From positions 6,524,501 through 6,588,500 of the forward strand of contig NZ_AP019860.1 in assembly GCF_009002475.1 (NCBI RefSeq): a stretch of 64,000 nt of DNA. The letters are read 5' to 3'. Positions 46,101-53,219 of the stretch are shown piece after piece. The position numbers were made by a program, and so were the translations under genes. Numbering within the stretch: position 1 is the stretch's first letter; each line of letters starts with the position of its first letter. Below the pieces are notes generated by a model that saw only the letters and a list, made by a program, of their open reading frames with translations, was not told where the DNA came from and searched no databases. The DNA comes from Candidatus Uabimicrobium amorphum. GTDB taxonomy: Bacteria; Planctomycetota; Uabimicrobiia; Uabimicrobiales; Uabimicrobiaceae.

Positions 46101-46962
46101 CTTTTTCGAGTAGTGAACCACTAAAACAACAATCCAAAACCATTAATGTGTGTCTGGCACCACAAGATTCTAGAGATTTAGCAATTGCTTTTAATGAAAC
46201 CATACTTTTTTCAATAGGTCGTCCAGAATGTTTTTTTTCGCTATCCCCTACGACCAAATAACCAGGAACACCATGACCGGCATAGAAGAAAAACAACGCA
46301 TCATCTGGCTTGACCTTTTTCTTTAAACTTTGAACTGCATCTTCAACTATATTTTTGGTTACTTTTGTTGCGCGCCCATTGAAATTTGCTTGCCTTGGAG
46401 AAGGTTTATCGAGAAGTAGATTAACATGATCAAATTGATAACGGTCGCGCAACACTCTTGCTATTTCCGAAGCGTCGAAATTGGGGCCTTTGAGATTTGT
46501 GAAGTTGTCATACTTGTTTATACCAATGACAACAGCGTATTGTTTGTTATAGCGTAGTCTTTGATGAAAGTCGCTGCTAGTTCCAAGGATATTCAACCCA
46601 CCAAGATTCTTAGAGATGCGCGATGCGGCAGAGCGCGTTGTTATTGTTTTTGGTGTTTTTTTCGACTTCACTTGTTGTGGTGATGACTGTGTAATAATAT
46701 CCACAACGCATTGAATAATCGACCTGTTATTGATATTTACTTTTTTTAGAATTTTTAGTAACTCTGGACGAATTACTTTTGCCTTATCCCCTAATTTTCT
46801 TAGTTCTACTAATGCAGATAAACTATGGTCAATATTCGAAGATTGTAGTTGCGCGACCAATAGTTCTAATTGCTTGTTCAGTTTTTCGTCTTCAGATTGT
46901 GCAAAAGCCAAACAAAATAGAATAAAAAATATTACAACATATTGTAAATATTTCCAACCCAT
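40114..46962 (-). CDS. Exported caspase-like (C14) protease with a giant HEAT-repeat array
   Basis: From the ATG at 46962 the protein is 2282 residues with a signal peptide (YVVIFFILFCLAFAQ); starts at 46974 or 47022 are possible. The caspase domain (about 125-410) has AVVIGINKY, catalytic His in FYAGHGVPG (H230) and Cys in LDCCFSGS (C279), and ends GGNGDFMFFP. A helical linker precedes HEAT repeats from about 840 to 2050 (EALGKIGEKAEKAIPHLIPL type, about 36-39 residues each). The last 200 residues carry another helical repeat (LWENYVKEQ, then LAAIYAWKGN, then KRVKLLLKG) in at least two copies. The N-terminal 500 residues closely match the gene at 57881. The repeats probably bind a ligand or partner and control the protease; this is inference. 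Confidence 0.9.
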   Translation of the reverse strand: MGWKYLQYVVIFFILFCLAFAQSEDEKLNKQLELLVAQLQSSNIDHSLSALVELRKLGDKAKVIRPELLKILKKVNINNRSIIQCVVDIITQSSPQQVKSKKTPKTITTRSAASRISKNLGGLNILGTSSDFHQRLRYNKQYAVVIGINKYDNFTNLKGPNFDASEIARVLRDRYQFDHVNLLLDKPSPRQANFNGRATKVTKNIVEDAVQSLKKKVKPDDALFFFYAGHGVPGYLVVGDSEKKHSGRPIEKSMVSLKAIAKSLESCGARHTLMVLDCCFSGSLLEKEYRPDFSNLTDKAFVSPGGSNLTRVFNRRVFQVITAGAGDEAVADKLDEISTIYAKQFKDSRGHSPFTAVFLQAIQGLTGRDDGIILASQLGFYMMDTLVNDDRINASQAPRYGTLGGNGDFMFFPVDKVLNPKMVAPLYLNGVEFAAFRRSGCEALENFIAEKSEKDRISLIKSALPHVVKLITDEQKIPRMAAVKFIKNEAQKYASKIEVFSIVVPILAKTLTPKKRKVVFSLSNDDQYMMIECLGSLHSHIKDEGPIDILKRYYKQQESQWRDHTKDKEIPYLVKERMKELPVDVDINSKTPQVQGHYYHQRIQIYRWLHSTGKEKIELYESSKNKFLSLTENVSTRLQSFDLLKKELTNRDFIEYFATRDKTIRTTVLAFLAGQDRDLPILFQLLKEGGEDIKIDAAKDLEKIGKRAFFVIVDRLKLAKAKKLLSQKKYLWLPLINWQKESLFPLINHLTYQDKQFLIPLFAEVAFDKLYSLMLNGSKNKQIRSQAAFFIGKRKTIEPFIAKFFISLKKKNVFEKLTAIDSIISPEKKCSMLEVVVELLKSSDEIVRLSSVKILKEMGEKAHSAIPALIPLLQDSDSKVREHTSLALAKMGEKAIPFLIVLLKNAQQNARLSAFTALQEMGERAHPAVPALIPLLQDSDPKIRVNVSLILAKIGKNAHLAIPALISLLQDSNSKVRGNASLALVKIGKKAIPFLIEALKNLDGDSVATVLQETGEIAIPALIPLLQDSDPHVKKRAISVMSEMGEKAHEAVPTLIPLLQDADPKIRESVSRTLANIGKRAHAAIPALIPLLQDSDRYVKKEAIRALWRMGEKAHVAIPALIPLLQPGAFTADAAYVLGEIGEKASPAIPYLIPLLNYRANQLAVVKALGKIGGKAEKAIPYLIPLLKKNGRRNRTVEAALKNICKNPFLIPVSQDPSTKVMKYTFVGRSRKRIDTEDILILLSLLHNQDNEIRLSAAKFLIETRATELREKMGKESHMAVPALIPLLQDPQMKYPAIQILGKIRGKAAIVHLIPLLQSKDIYVRGCVVQALGEMGEIAQKTVPLIIPFLQDDDPRMRQTAATTLGKIGEKAHSAIPALISLLEDSNSKVKKAAIIALGNIGERAHSAVPFLKNLLQDRDYKVQGDVVEALGNIGERALSCIPSLMKLSNSHLLRWKAKQSLDKIRQKTQKFVPSLTFLLQNSNPEVRRYAISVINDIGEKAVPSLISILQEKNYNGRLSAVEALGKISKKADQVIPLLMPFLQDSAPIMRMTAAAALGEIGEKVHETIPSLISLLKDSDLEVKSAAVEALGKIGAKAEEAIPFLAVLLQDESSDLRRLATEALGKIGEKSERIVFCLIPLLEDENSKVRDVAIEALVNIGLTTQKSIFSLIPFLHDRDAQVKITAAVALSMAKEKVKNVVPHIIPLLEDQSLQVKVETANILGDFGQKSYLAIPQLILLLGSGVTGVEVQAISALGKIGEKSHLAIPYLMEFLEDGLNPEIRRVSAKALGRIGKKSQKAIPVLISRLKKEARGDGELYAYKEILEALVQLEEKSIPYLIPLLKDPSSSTRIRAAEALGKIGEKAEKAIPDLIPLLKDQNKYVRIYATEALGGIGKKVEKAIPDLIPLLKDEVPMVTINAMEALGKIGGKAEKAIPYIIPLLKDNVYENAPETLGKIGERAIPHLIPLLKDPSSNTRSRAAQALGKIGEKAEKAIPHLIPLLKDTSSSILSRALGKIDRPRSRAAQALGQIGEKAEKAIPHLIPLLKDKYSEVRESTAEALGQIGEKAIPHLIPLLENQHPEIRKGVTKALSKIGKKALHAIRKSNHVILNSYLWESYLHGYKNAFTQRDIELLSQSKDKTHLETVAITHAWKGNEKEALKYAKNCSKNAKIRINLLLKGISQNQVELVIKNNFKFLNDRLWENYVKEQSGGITKQDIIILEEAYETHQLDTLAAIYAWKGNIQKANKYADKAQGEAFKRVKLLLKGKPPKQVEEEMKKGQN

Positions 46963-47078
46963 GACAAACCCCATCAAAAAACATTGCTTCAAAATTATAA
47001 AATACCATAGCAAATTTAGCATACGTTTTCAAACTTGGTCTATAGTTAGATTTCGCAACAAAAAAAACCTTAGTCAAC

Positions 47079-47330
47079 TTATTTTTTCATTTCTTGCTCT
47101 ACCTGTTTCGGCGTTTTCCCTTCTAACAATAATTTTACTCTTTTGAGAGTTTCTTTTTCTGCTATATCGGCATATTTGTATGCCAACATAGCATTTCCTT
47201 GCCATGCATAAATCGCTGCCACAGTGTCGAGAATATACTTCTCCGTTGATTTTGATAGAAGTTCAACATCTTTTTGAATGAACAAACTTTGGTCTTCTTT
47301 GAGATACGATTTCCACAGAGGCAAAAGCCA
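47079..47330 (-). pseudogene. Stub of the C-terminal domain of a caspase-HEAT protein
   Basis: About 80 codons (LWKSYLKED, then DTVAAIYAWQGN, then KRVKLLLEGKTPKQVEQEM) match the last repeat of the 40114 gene (LWENYVKEQ, LAAIYAWKGN, KRVKLLLKGKPPKQVEEEM). The frame stays open to 47564 but upstream residues show no similarity and there is no export signal. It is the end of a lost paralogue, or a duplicated 3' end. Confidence 0.7.
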
Positions 47331-47564
47331 GGAGGACAAGACAAAAGACGAACTGATTGAAAAGTTATACAGATAATTTGGAAAAGTCCACTCAGAATAT
47401 GGGTGACTAAAAAAAGCTTGGTGAATTTTAGCAGTGCGGAAAACTTGATCTGATAGATCCGAGTGACGAAGAGTGTTCTGTACGTCAGCAATGTAAGATA
47501 CTAGGTGTAAAGAGAAATACATTGTATTACAGAAAAAAGCCAGAGAGTAAAGATGACATTTCAC

Positions 47565-47987
47565 TCAGAGATGTTATTCGGCTACTTTATATAAAGTATC
47601 GGTTTATGGGTATCAAAAGATGACAAAATCTCTCAGAAAAATGGGCTTTGGAGCAAATCGTAAAAAAGTACTTCGCTTGAGAAACGAGCTGAAAATCAGG
47701 GCGATATAGTCGAAACCAAATTTGTCGAAGGCTAACAACGAACACAAGAAGTACCTCTAAACAACACTAATTACTTAAATAGTTGTAAAACACAGAAATT
47801 CATTTGGTTATTTTCGTTAAAAAATTATAATAACATAAATATTTTGCCATCTCAATCAAATGAGAAATTTGATTATCGAAAATGAACTGTGCAGTGCACT
47901 AATAAATCATAGTCTGTTTATAAAACCAAAGGTGGTAAATTTTTTTAGTAAAAGACCTCAAGTTCTATAGAAGAAAGGTAATTGTTT
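47565..47987. other. Intergenic region before the kinase gene
   Basis: No gene or strong hairpin was seen. The last 200 bases are very AT-rich and probably hold the kinase promoter, but I could not pick out a convincing promoter. Confidence 0.5.
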
Positions 47988-49526
47988 GTGGATGACGTAA
48001 AATTTAAAACACTATGGGAAAAGCTATTGAATAATAGTGAAGACATAAGATACACATACAAACCCAGTGAAACATTTTCTGACAAAAACACTATTGTTCC
48101 ACAAGATGCAACGGATACTTTTTCTAGTAAAGACACGATCTCTCCAGAAAATTCAAAAGAAACATTCTCTGATAATAAGACAATCACTTCGTCCGAAAAT
48201 CCTGAAAAAGAAAAAGCATATACAAAAACTAAAATAGAAGTTCCACTAGACACAAAACAAGATTACACCGATTTAAAAGAAATCAATCGTGGTGGAATGG
48301 GAATTATCTATCAAGCGAGACAAAAAAAATTAAAACGAGACATTGCGATTAAAAAAATGCTGTCTGATAAAGGAAAAGAAAAATTTTTAGCCGAATCTTT
48401 AGTCAATGCCTACTTGGAACACCCGAATATTGTTCCTGTACATGAAATAGACACAAATGACGAGGGGGAAATTCTTCTCGCAATGAAGTTCGTTCAAGGG
48501 ATATCATGGAAAGACTTATTGTACCCAAAAACAAAAGAACAACAAGATAGATCAGCCGAATATAATCTAGAAGGGCACTTAGGAATACTTCTCAACGTTT
48601 GCAACGCTATCGCTTACTCGCATCATAAAAATATAATTCACTGTGACTTAAAGCCCGAAAACGTAATGATAGGTGAATTTGGCGAAGTATTAGTAATGGA
48701 CTGGGGAATTGCTGTTGATCTGGGATCTAGAGAAGATGAAGTAAAAGAAACAAGAACGTTCAAAAATACGGAGATCAATCATCCAATGGGAACTCCTTGC
48801 TATATATCACCAGAATTAGCCGAAGGAAGAGGAAAAGACATTTCGTATGCCACAGATGTCTATCTTTTGGGAGGCATTCTATACGAGATTATTTACAAAA
48901 GACCTCCTCATCAAGGCAATACAATATGGAAAGTATTGCTTTCAGCAAGAGAAGGGAATATGCCTCCTTTTGATGAAAGTGTACCTTACGAGTTAAGAAG
49001 TGTTTGCAAGAGAGCTTTACAAGGTAATATGGGACAGCGTTACCAAAAAGTTCAAGAATTTCAAAAAGCGATTCAGGATTATTTAGCACACCGCCAAAGT
49101 ATTATTATTTCAGATAAGGCTAAAAAGATATTGACTGAAGGGGAAAACCTTTTTGAAATTCAGGAGAAACTAAAAGAAATAAATTTTAGTGTACTCTACA
49201 ATAAGCTTTTGCAAGCTATTGCAGGTTTTGATCAATCTCTAGAGTTGTGGCAGGAAAATGTTGAGGCACAACAGGGGCGAGACCAAGCACGAATAGAATT
49301 TGCTAAGGTTGCTTTTCTCAATAATGACTTTGGTTTAGCCAAAGCGCAGTTGGAAGAAACTACTAGTTCTATTGAAGTAACCGAACTATTTAATCGTATT
49401 GAGTTTGCTAGACTACAACATGAGAATATTTCAAAAAAGTGGAAATTTTACTTTCGTCTTGCCATAATCATTATTATTGCATTTTTGTTAGTGATTATAC
49501 GGTTATCTACTACTTATAAATTCTAA
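47988..49526 (+). CDS. Membrane-anchored Hanks-type Ser/Thr protein kinase
   Basis: This 512-residue protein starts at the GTG at 47988, with GAAAGG 9 bases upstream. The alignment with the relic at 28087 (MDDVKFKTLW against MNEEKFKKLW) supports this over the TTG at 47982. Residues about 25-65 repeat a TFS.K.TI motif three times, rich in Ser/Thr and possibly autophosphorylated. The kinase domain (about 88-370) has a GGMG loop, ATP-binding Lys in AIKK (K122), catalytic HCDLKPEN (D220), DWG in place of DFG (D238) and the GTPCYISPE segment. A helical stretch (about 390-480) with TPR-like spacing follows, then one membrane segment near the C-terminus (FRLAIIIIIAFLLVIIR). Only 66 bases separate it from the next gene, a pairing also seen in the relic at 27523-28087. 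Confidence 0.93.
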   Translation: MDDVKFKTLWEKLLNNSEDIRYTYKPSETFSDKNTIVPQDATDTFSSKDTISPENSKETFSDNKTITSSENPEKEKAYTKTKIEVPLDTKQDYTDLKEINRGGMGIIYQARQKKLKRDIAIKKMLSDKGKEKFLAESLVNAYLEHPNIVPVHEIDTNDEGEILLAMKFVQGISWKDLLYPKTKEQQDRSAEYNLEGHLGILLNVCNAIAYSHHKNIIHCDLKPENVMIGEFGEVLVMDWGIAVDLGSREDEVKETRTFKNTEINHPMGTPCYISPELAEGRGKDISYATDVYLLGGILYEIIYKRPPHQGNTIWKVLLSAREGNMPPFDESVPYELRSVCKRALQGNMGQRYQKVQEFQKAIQDYLAHRQSIIISDKAKKILTEGENLFEIQEKLKEINFSVLYNKLLQAIAGFDQSLELWQENVEAQQGRDQARIEFAKVAFLNNDFGLAKAQLEETTSSIEVTELFNRIEFARLQHENISKKWKFYFRLAIIIIIAFLLVIIRLSTTYKF

Positions 49527-49592
49527 TGCAAGGTATAAAAGCTAAATGGTAAAATGTAATCAAATTTAAAGTAAATTTTGTAAGGTTTACAA

Positions 49593-50786
49593 ATGGAATA
49601 TTACGAACTCGAACAACAGCGTACGGAGACCAAGTGGGTATGGATTACTCTTATGATCAACTATATTGCACTAGTTTATGCTGATAATTTAACACGCACA
49701 GAGTACGGTTCATTAGCAATAGTAGTCCGAATTATGGTCTTGACTATTAGTCTTTCACTTTTCATGAGTCTTGGGAGGTTAGGTCGCCGAACGGGAGTAG
49801 GAAGTTGCTTGGGGATTTTTCTTGCCATAATTCCTTTTATAAATACACTTTATGCTTTTTTTCTACTAAAGAAGTCTCGAAAACTTCTTGATAGAGTTGG
49901 AATTAAAAGAAGTGATTATAGTTTAACAGCAAAAAAAGTATTTTATGATTTCGATACATTCAAAAAACTCAACAAATATTATTTTACTGATGAAATGCTA
50001 ATTTCTTATGACGAACAAAAATTTCAAAAAATAGGGGAGTTACTTGAAGAATGGAATCTTTATGATTTTTTTTATAGAAAAGGGCTTCTCTCGCGATTAA
50101 TGCATTATTCTTTACGCAATGAGAAATATAAAAAGCTGGAGGAAACTATCGAAAACATCAGCGAGGAAATCAAAAATGCCATTGACTATGATCGTCCCAT
50201 AGAAAAAAAAATATACTTTATTAAAAGTTTTTATTTGCAAAGAAAATATCTAATAAACAACAAGCTAAACAAATACTATTTTGACGATAAAATGTTAACG
50301 TTATATGATGAAAAAAAACTAAAAAAATTGAAAACGCTTATTAAGAGATGGGAAGTCTATGAATCTCTAATTAAGAAAAAGATACTCTTTTATTATGCAC
50401 TGGGTATAATACATAAAAGATTGCAAAAGCTTGTCGAAAAAACTAGTGAAGAGATAAAAACTGCACTCGGTTATCAAAAAATAGTATACAAAGACATAGA
50501 TTTTATAAAGAGTTTTTGTGAAGCCCAAAGAATCTATCTGCAAAAAACTAAATATGATTTTTCAAATGAAATGTTAAATTTTTACGATGAGAATAAATTA
50601 CAGCTCTTGCAACAAATTATAGATCATAAAGGTCCCCATGACCATAAAGTAATTAACGAAATTTGCTCAAAGATAAAAAAGAATATTGGTTATAGTCAAA
50701 AAGTTGACGATGAACTGTCTTTTGTAGAAAGTTTTTACTATACCCAAAAAGAATTTTTATCAAAAGAACATCGAAACGAGACTTAA
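49593..50786 (+). CDS. Membrane protein with three copies of an unrecognised ~96-residue repeat
   Basis: This 397-residue protein has three hydrophobic segments in the first 95 residues (WITLMINYIALVYA, then IVVRIMVLTISLSLFMSLG, then GIFLAIIPFINTLYAFFLL). Three soluble repeats start near residues 124, 222 and 318. Each has a (K)LNKYYF.D.ML..YDE.K head, a central helix, and an EIK.A..Y...V.....FIKSFY tail. One copy of the same repeat survives in the relic at 27523. I do not recognise the family. Its steady linkage with the kinase (intact here, and as a fused relic there) suggests a substrate or regulator of the kinase. AAGG lies 8 bases before the ATG. Confidence 0.8.
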   Translation: MEYYELEQQRTETKWVWITLMINYIALVYADNLTRTEYGSLAIVVRIMVLTISLSLFMSLGRLGRRTGVGSCLGIFLAIIPFINTLYAFFLLKKSRKLLDRVGIKRSDYSLTAKKVFYDFDTFKKLNKYYFTDEMLISYDEQKFQKIGELLEEWNLYDFFYRKGLLSRLMHYSLRNEKYKKLEETIENISEEIKNAIDYDRPIEKKIYFIKSFYLQRKYLINNKLNKYYFDDKMLTLYDEKKLKKLKTLIKRWEVYESLIKKKILFYYALGIIHKRLQKLVEKTSEEIKTALGYQKIVYKDIDFIKSFCEAQRIYLQKTKYDFSNEMLNFYDENKLQLLQQIIDHKGPHDHKVINEICSKIKKNIGYSQKVDDELSFVESFYYTQKEFLSKEHRNET

Positions 50787-50798
50787 GATAGTTACATT

Positions 50799-50845
50799 AC
50801 TGGGACCACTAGAATCGATTTGTTTGGTACAGATTTCGTAGGATA
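50799..50845 (+). pseudogene. Possible tiny relic of a CHAT domain
   Basis: One frame reads RIDLFGTDFVG, matching GMDLFGTDLVV just before the catalytic cysteine of the 2109 gene. The match is short. The rest of 50787-51393 holds one open stretch without an ATG (about 50912-51116, KKIRDSTEAVTLQ to a stop) that I cannot assign, and otherwise nothing clear. Confidence 0.35.
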
Positions 50846-51393
50846 TCCTTGGAAAATTCAGAGCTGTTTTTTTAGGCGTTGAAGTACACCCCTGCGTCAA
50901 GACCGTTTTAGAAAAAAATAAGAGATAGTACTGAGGCCGTTACGCTACAAGCTATACAAAAAGTGCTTACAACGCCTTCGGCACCAACAGCTATTTGGGA
51001 AAAGCGAGTGCATAGTTGCTATTCCTTAATTTTTGGCGGTTATACTGAACACCGAGTTACAAGAACAGGTAAAGTTTACAAAACAGCGTATCACTACGCC
51101 ACGAAAGTGTGTTGATCAGCGATTCTATTTTTGAGCATGATAAAATTTGGTCGGTTGAATAGATGGTAAAACGGAATTTCTTCAATTTTAAAACCAGCTT
51201 TCTCCAAAGGGCAGGCCCAAACCTCACCGAAAAAAATCACTTCAAAATTACCATTTTAATTACAGATAACATAGCAAATAGAATGCAATGTTCCAAACGT
51301 ACTTGATTATAAAAACGTTATCTTACTTAAGACTTATCACCGTCAGATATTTACTGTCGTATTAACAATACAATACTTTTGTATAAAACAAAT

Positions 51394-52959
51394 TTACAAA
51401 ACATCATCATTTTTATCCCCAAGAGCCAAAGACTCCCGATATTCTTTCGCTTCGGCAACCATAGTCCAGTGTACTTCTATTCCCATTTCTTCGACAATTT
51501 CACGAATATCCTTTAAGTTCACTTTAAAAAACTCTTTGCGATTATTGATTTTGTTTAGCTGATGCGAAGCCAGCTTTTTGTGGATTTCATTTTCGAGTGC
51601 TGGAGAATCTTCGCTGTACAGCATTGCATGTACGTCAAACAAAAACGGTACACTTGCATTTCCCAGTTCTTTTACTCGATCGAGAGGATCTAGGCGTCTT
51701 GTAAGACCAATTTTAAAAACGTCTTCACCAAATGAGCCAATATTAGAGATGATGTAGACATGGCCTGTCTTTGTCTGTTGTGCCATGGACAAAGCTCTTT
51801 GATTCTTTTGTTCTGCCTCTGACAATTTACTTAATAGTTCGTTTAATTCCATTTCATATTTTTGTTTTTGTTCTTCCGATGCTTGATTAAATTTTTTCTG
51901 CGCTTGCTCCATCGCTTTTTTTAGCATTCGCTCTTCTTTTTCGGCTTCCTTCATGGCCTTTTCGTATTCTTTTCTGGCTTTCTCTTCTTCACGCATAATT
52001 TCCTTGATTCTTCTTTGCTCTTCTCTCTCTTGCAGTTGAAGTTCATTAACAGCAACGGCCCACTTTAATTCTTGCATACGATTGTTTAAATAGTCGGGTT
52101 CTATTCTTGCGTTGCGAAATGCTTTGCCGTTGTGATTCACTAGATTATAGGCATCTGTGATTTGCTGTTTTAGCTTGCCATAATTATTGTGCTTTGTTTT
52201 CGTAAGAATGGTATCTACTTTTCCGTTAAATGCATCCAGTACAAAATTAATCGCTGTCGTTTTTCTATGTGTTTCGACATAATCGCACTTTGCCGCGATT
52301 CCATTTGTCACCATACTTTTTGTTTGAGACCTGATCTTTTTTAACTCCGCACCTGCTTCTTTATGGCTAAAGTCTTCTGCTAACTCATCAAGCACTGTGT
52401 TATTTGGAATAATATATTGATCGCCATAGCCATCGATGATATTTTTCATTGCTTTGGCTGTTTTCTCATAACGATCTGAATTTTCTTTGGCCTTAATTGC
52501 ATCACCAGCTATTTCGATGGCCCGATCTTTTGCACTTTTGACAATGCGCTCTGACTCTTCAATTGCATTGTCCAACATTTCTTGTGCTTTTTGTTTTTGC
52601 TTGTCGGTTTTTTCTTTTGTTTCTCTCTTTAGCTGTTTCGTCTCTTCCTCCACTTTGAGAGTGAGGTTCATGGCGTAATTTTCGGCGTCGTCTTTGATCG
52701 CTTTAGCTTTTAAATTTGTTTCATGAACAAGATTTTCGCATTTTATTTCGTAATCTGTTTTAGCTCGTTGCGCTTGCAAATGCATTTGTTTTATTTCCGC
52801 TTCAACATGAACTATCTTTTGATACTTGTAAAGTGGCTCTACACTTCTTTTCAGCTTGTTCATCGATTCAATACATGACTCAGCACGTTTTCTCTCTTGG
52901 TCATATTTTACAAACATCGCAACTACAGCTACCGCCATGGCTAAAAGTAATATTTCCAT
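51394..52959 (-). CDS. DUF4041-like coiled-coil protein with C-terminal T5orf172/GIY-YIG-type domain
   Basis: The start is the ATG at 52959 with GGGAG 6-7 bases upstream (521 residues). An N-terminal membrane segment (ILLLAMAVAVVAMFV) is followed by coiled coil (about 30-160), a DUF4041-like core (about 180-310) and a charged coiled coil (about 310-400). The C-terminal domain (about 405-500) has GHVYIISNIGSFGEDVFKIG, TRRLDPLDRVKELGNASVPF and a late E...H..L pattern. That is the T5orf172/MUG113 variant of the GIY-YIG nuclease fold, also seen in phage and mobile-element proteins with DUF4041. The GIY motif reads HVYIIS / FKIGLT. If active it would nick or cut DNA; in this family activity is rarely proven. 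Confidence 0.85.
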   Translation of the reverse strand: MEILLLAMAVAVVAMFVKYDQERKRAESCIESMNKLKRSVEPLYKYQKIVHVEAEIKQMHLQAQRAKTDYEIKCENLVHETNLKAKAIKDDAENYAMNLTLKVEEETKQLKRETKEKTDKQKQKAQEMLDNAIEESERIVKSAKDRAIEIAGDAIKAKENSDRYEKTAKAMKNIIDGYGDQYIIPNNTVLDELAEDFSHKEAGAELKKIRSQTKSMVTNGIAAKCDYVETHRKTTAINFVLDAFNGKVDTILTKTKHNNYGKLKQQITDAYNLVNHNGKAFRNARIEPDYLNNRMQELKWAVAVNELQLQEREEQRRIKEIMREEEKARKEYEKAMKEAEKEERMLKKAMEQAQKKFNQASEEQKQKYEMELNELLSKLSEAEQKNQRALSMAQQTKTGHVYIISNIGSFGEDVFKIGLTRRLDPLDRVKELGNASVPFLFDVHAMLYSEDSPALENEIHKKLASHQLNKINNRKEFFKVNLKDIREIVEEMGIEVHWTMVAEAKEYRESLALGDKNDDVL

Positions 52960-53008
52960 TTTTGACTCCCAAATGTATTTAGCAAACAAAAGGTTAAACG
53001 ATAAATAG

Positions 53009-53061
53009 ATTTGTTGAAAAACTTCTCTGCGTACTCTGCTCTGTGGTTCATTTTTATTCGT
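53009..53061 (-). repeat. Second copy of the CCACAGAG-type dispersed repeat
   Basis: Read on the minus strand it gives GAACCACAGAGCAGAGTACG and a GAAGTTTTTCAACAAAT tail. This resembles the first part of the element at 27144-27239, which has one shorter spacer. Only the left arm is present here. Confidence 0.5.
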
Positions 53062-53219
53062 TATATTTAACGATGACCACCAAATCTGTTAGAGTGAAAT
53101 TTGTCACACTATAATTTATTTAAAACATCTAAAATATTTGACAAAATAAAAAAATAGTATACATTTGCTAAGATCGAATACCAGAAGAAAAAATAGAAGA
53201 CCAAGTAAGGAATTTTTGA

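Noticed and set aside
40114..47022. CRISPR-like interpretation of the periodic repeats
   Set aside because: The periodicity is in-frame and encodes HEAT helices; repeats are not identical and have no unique spacers.
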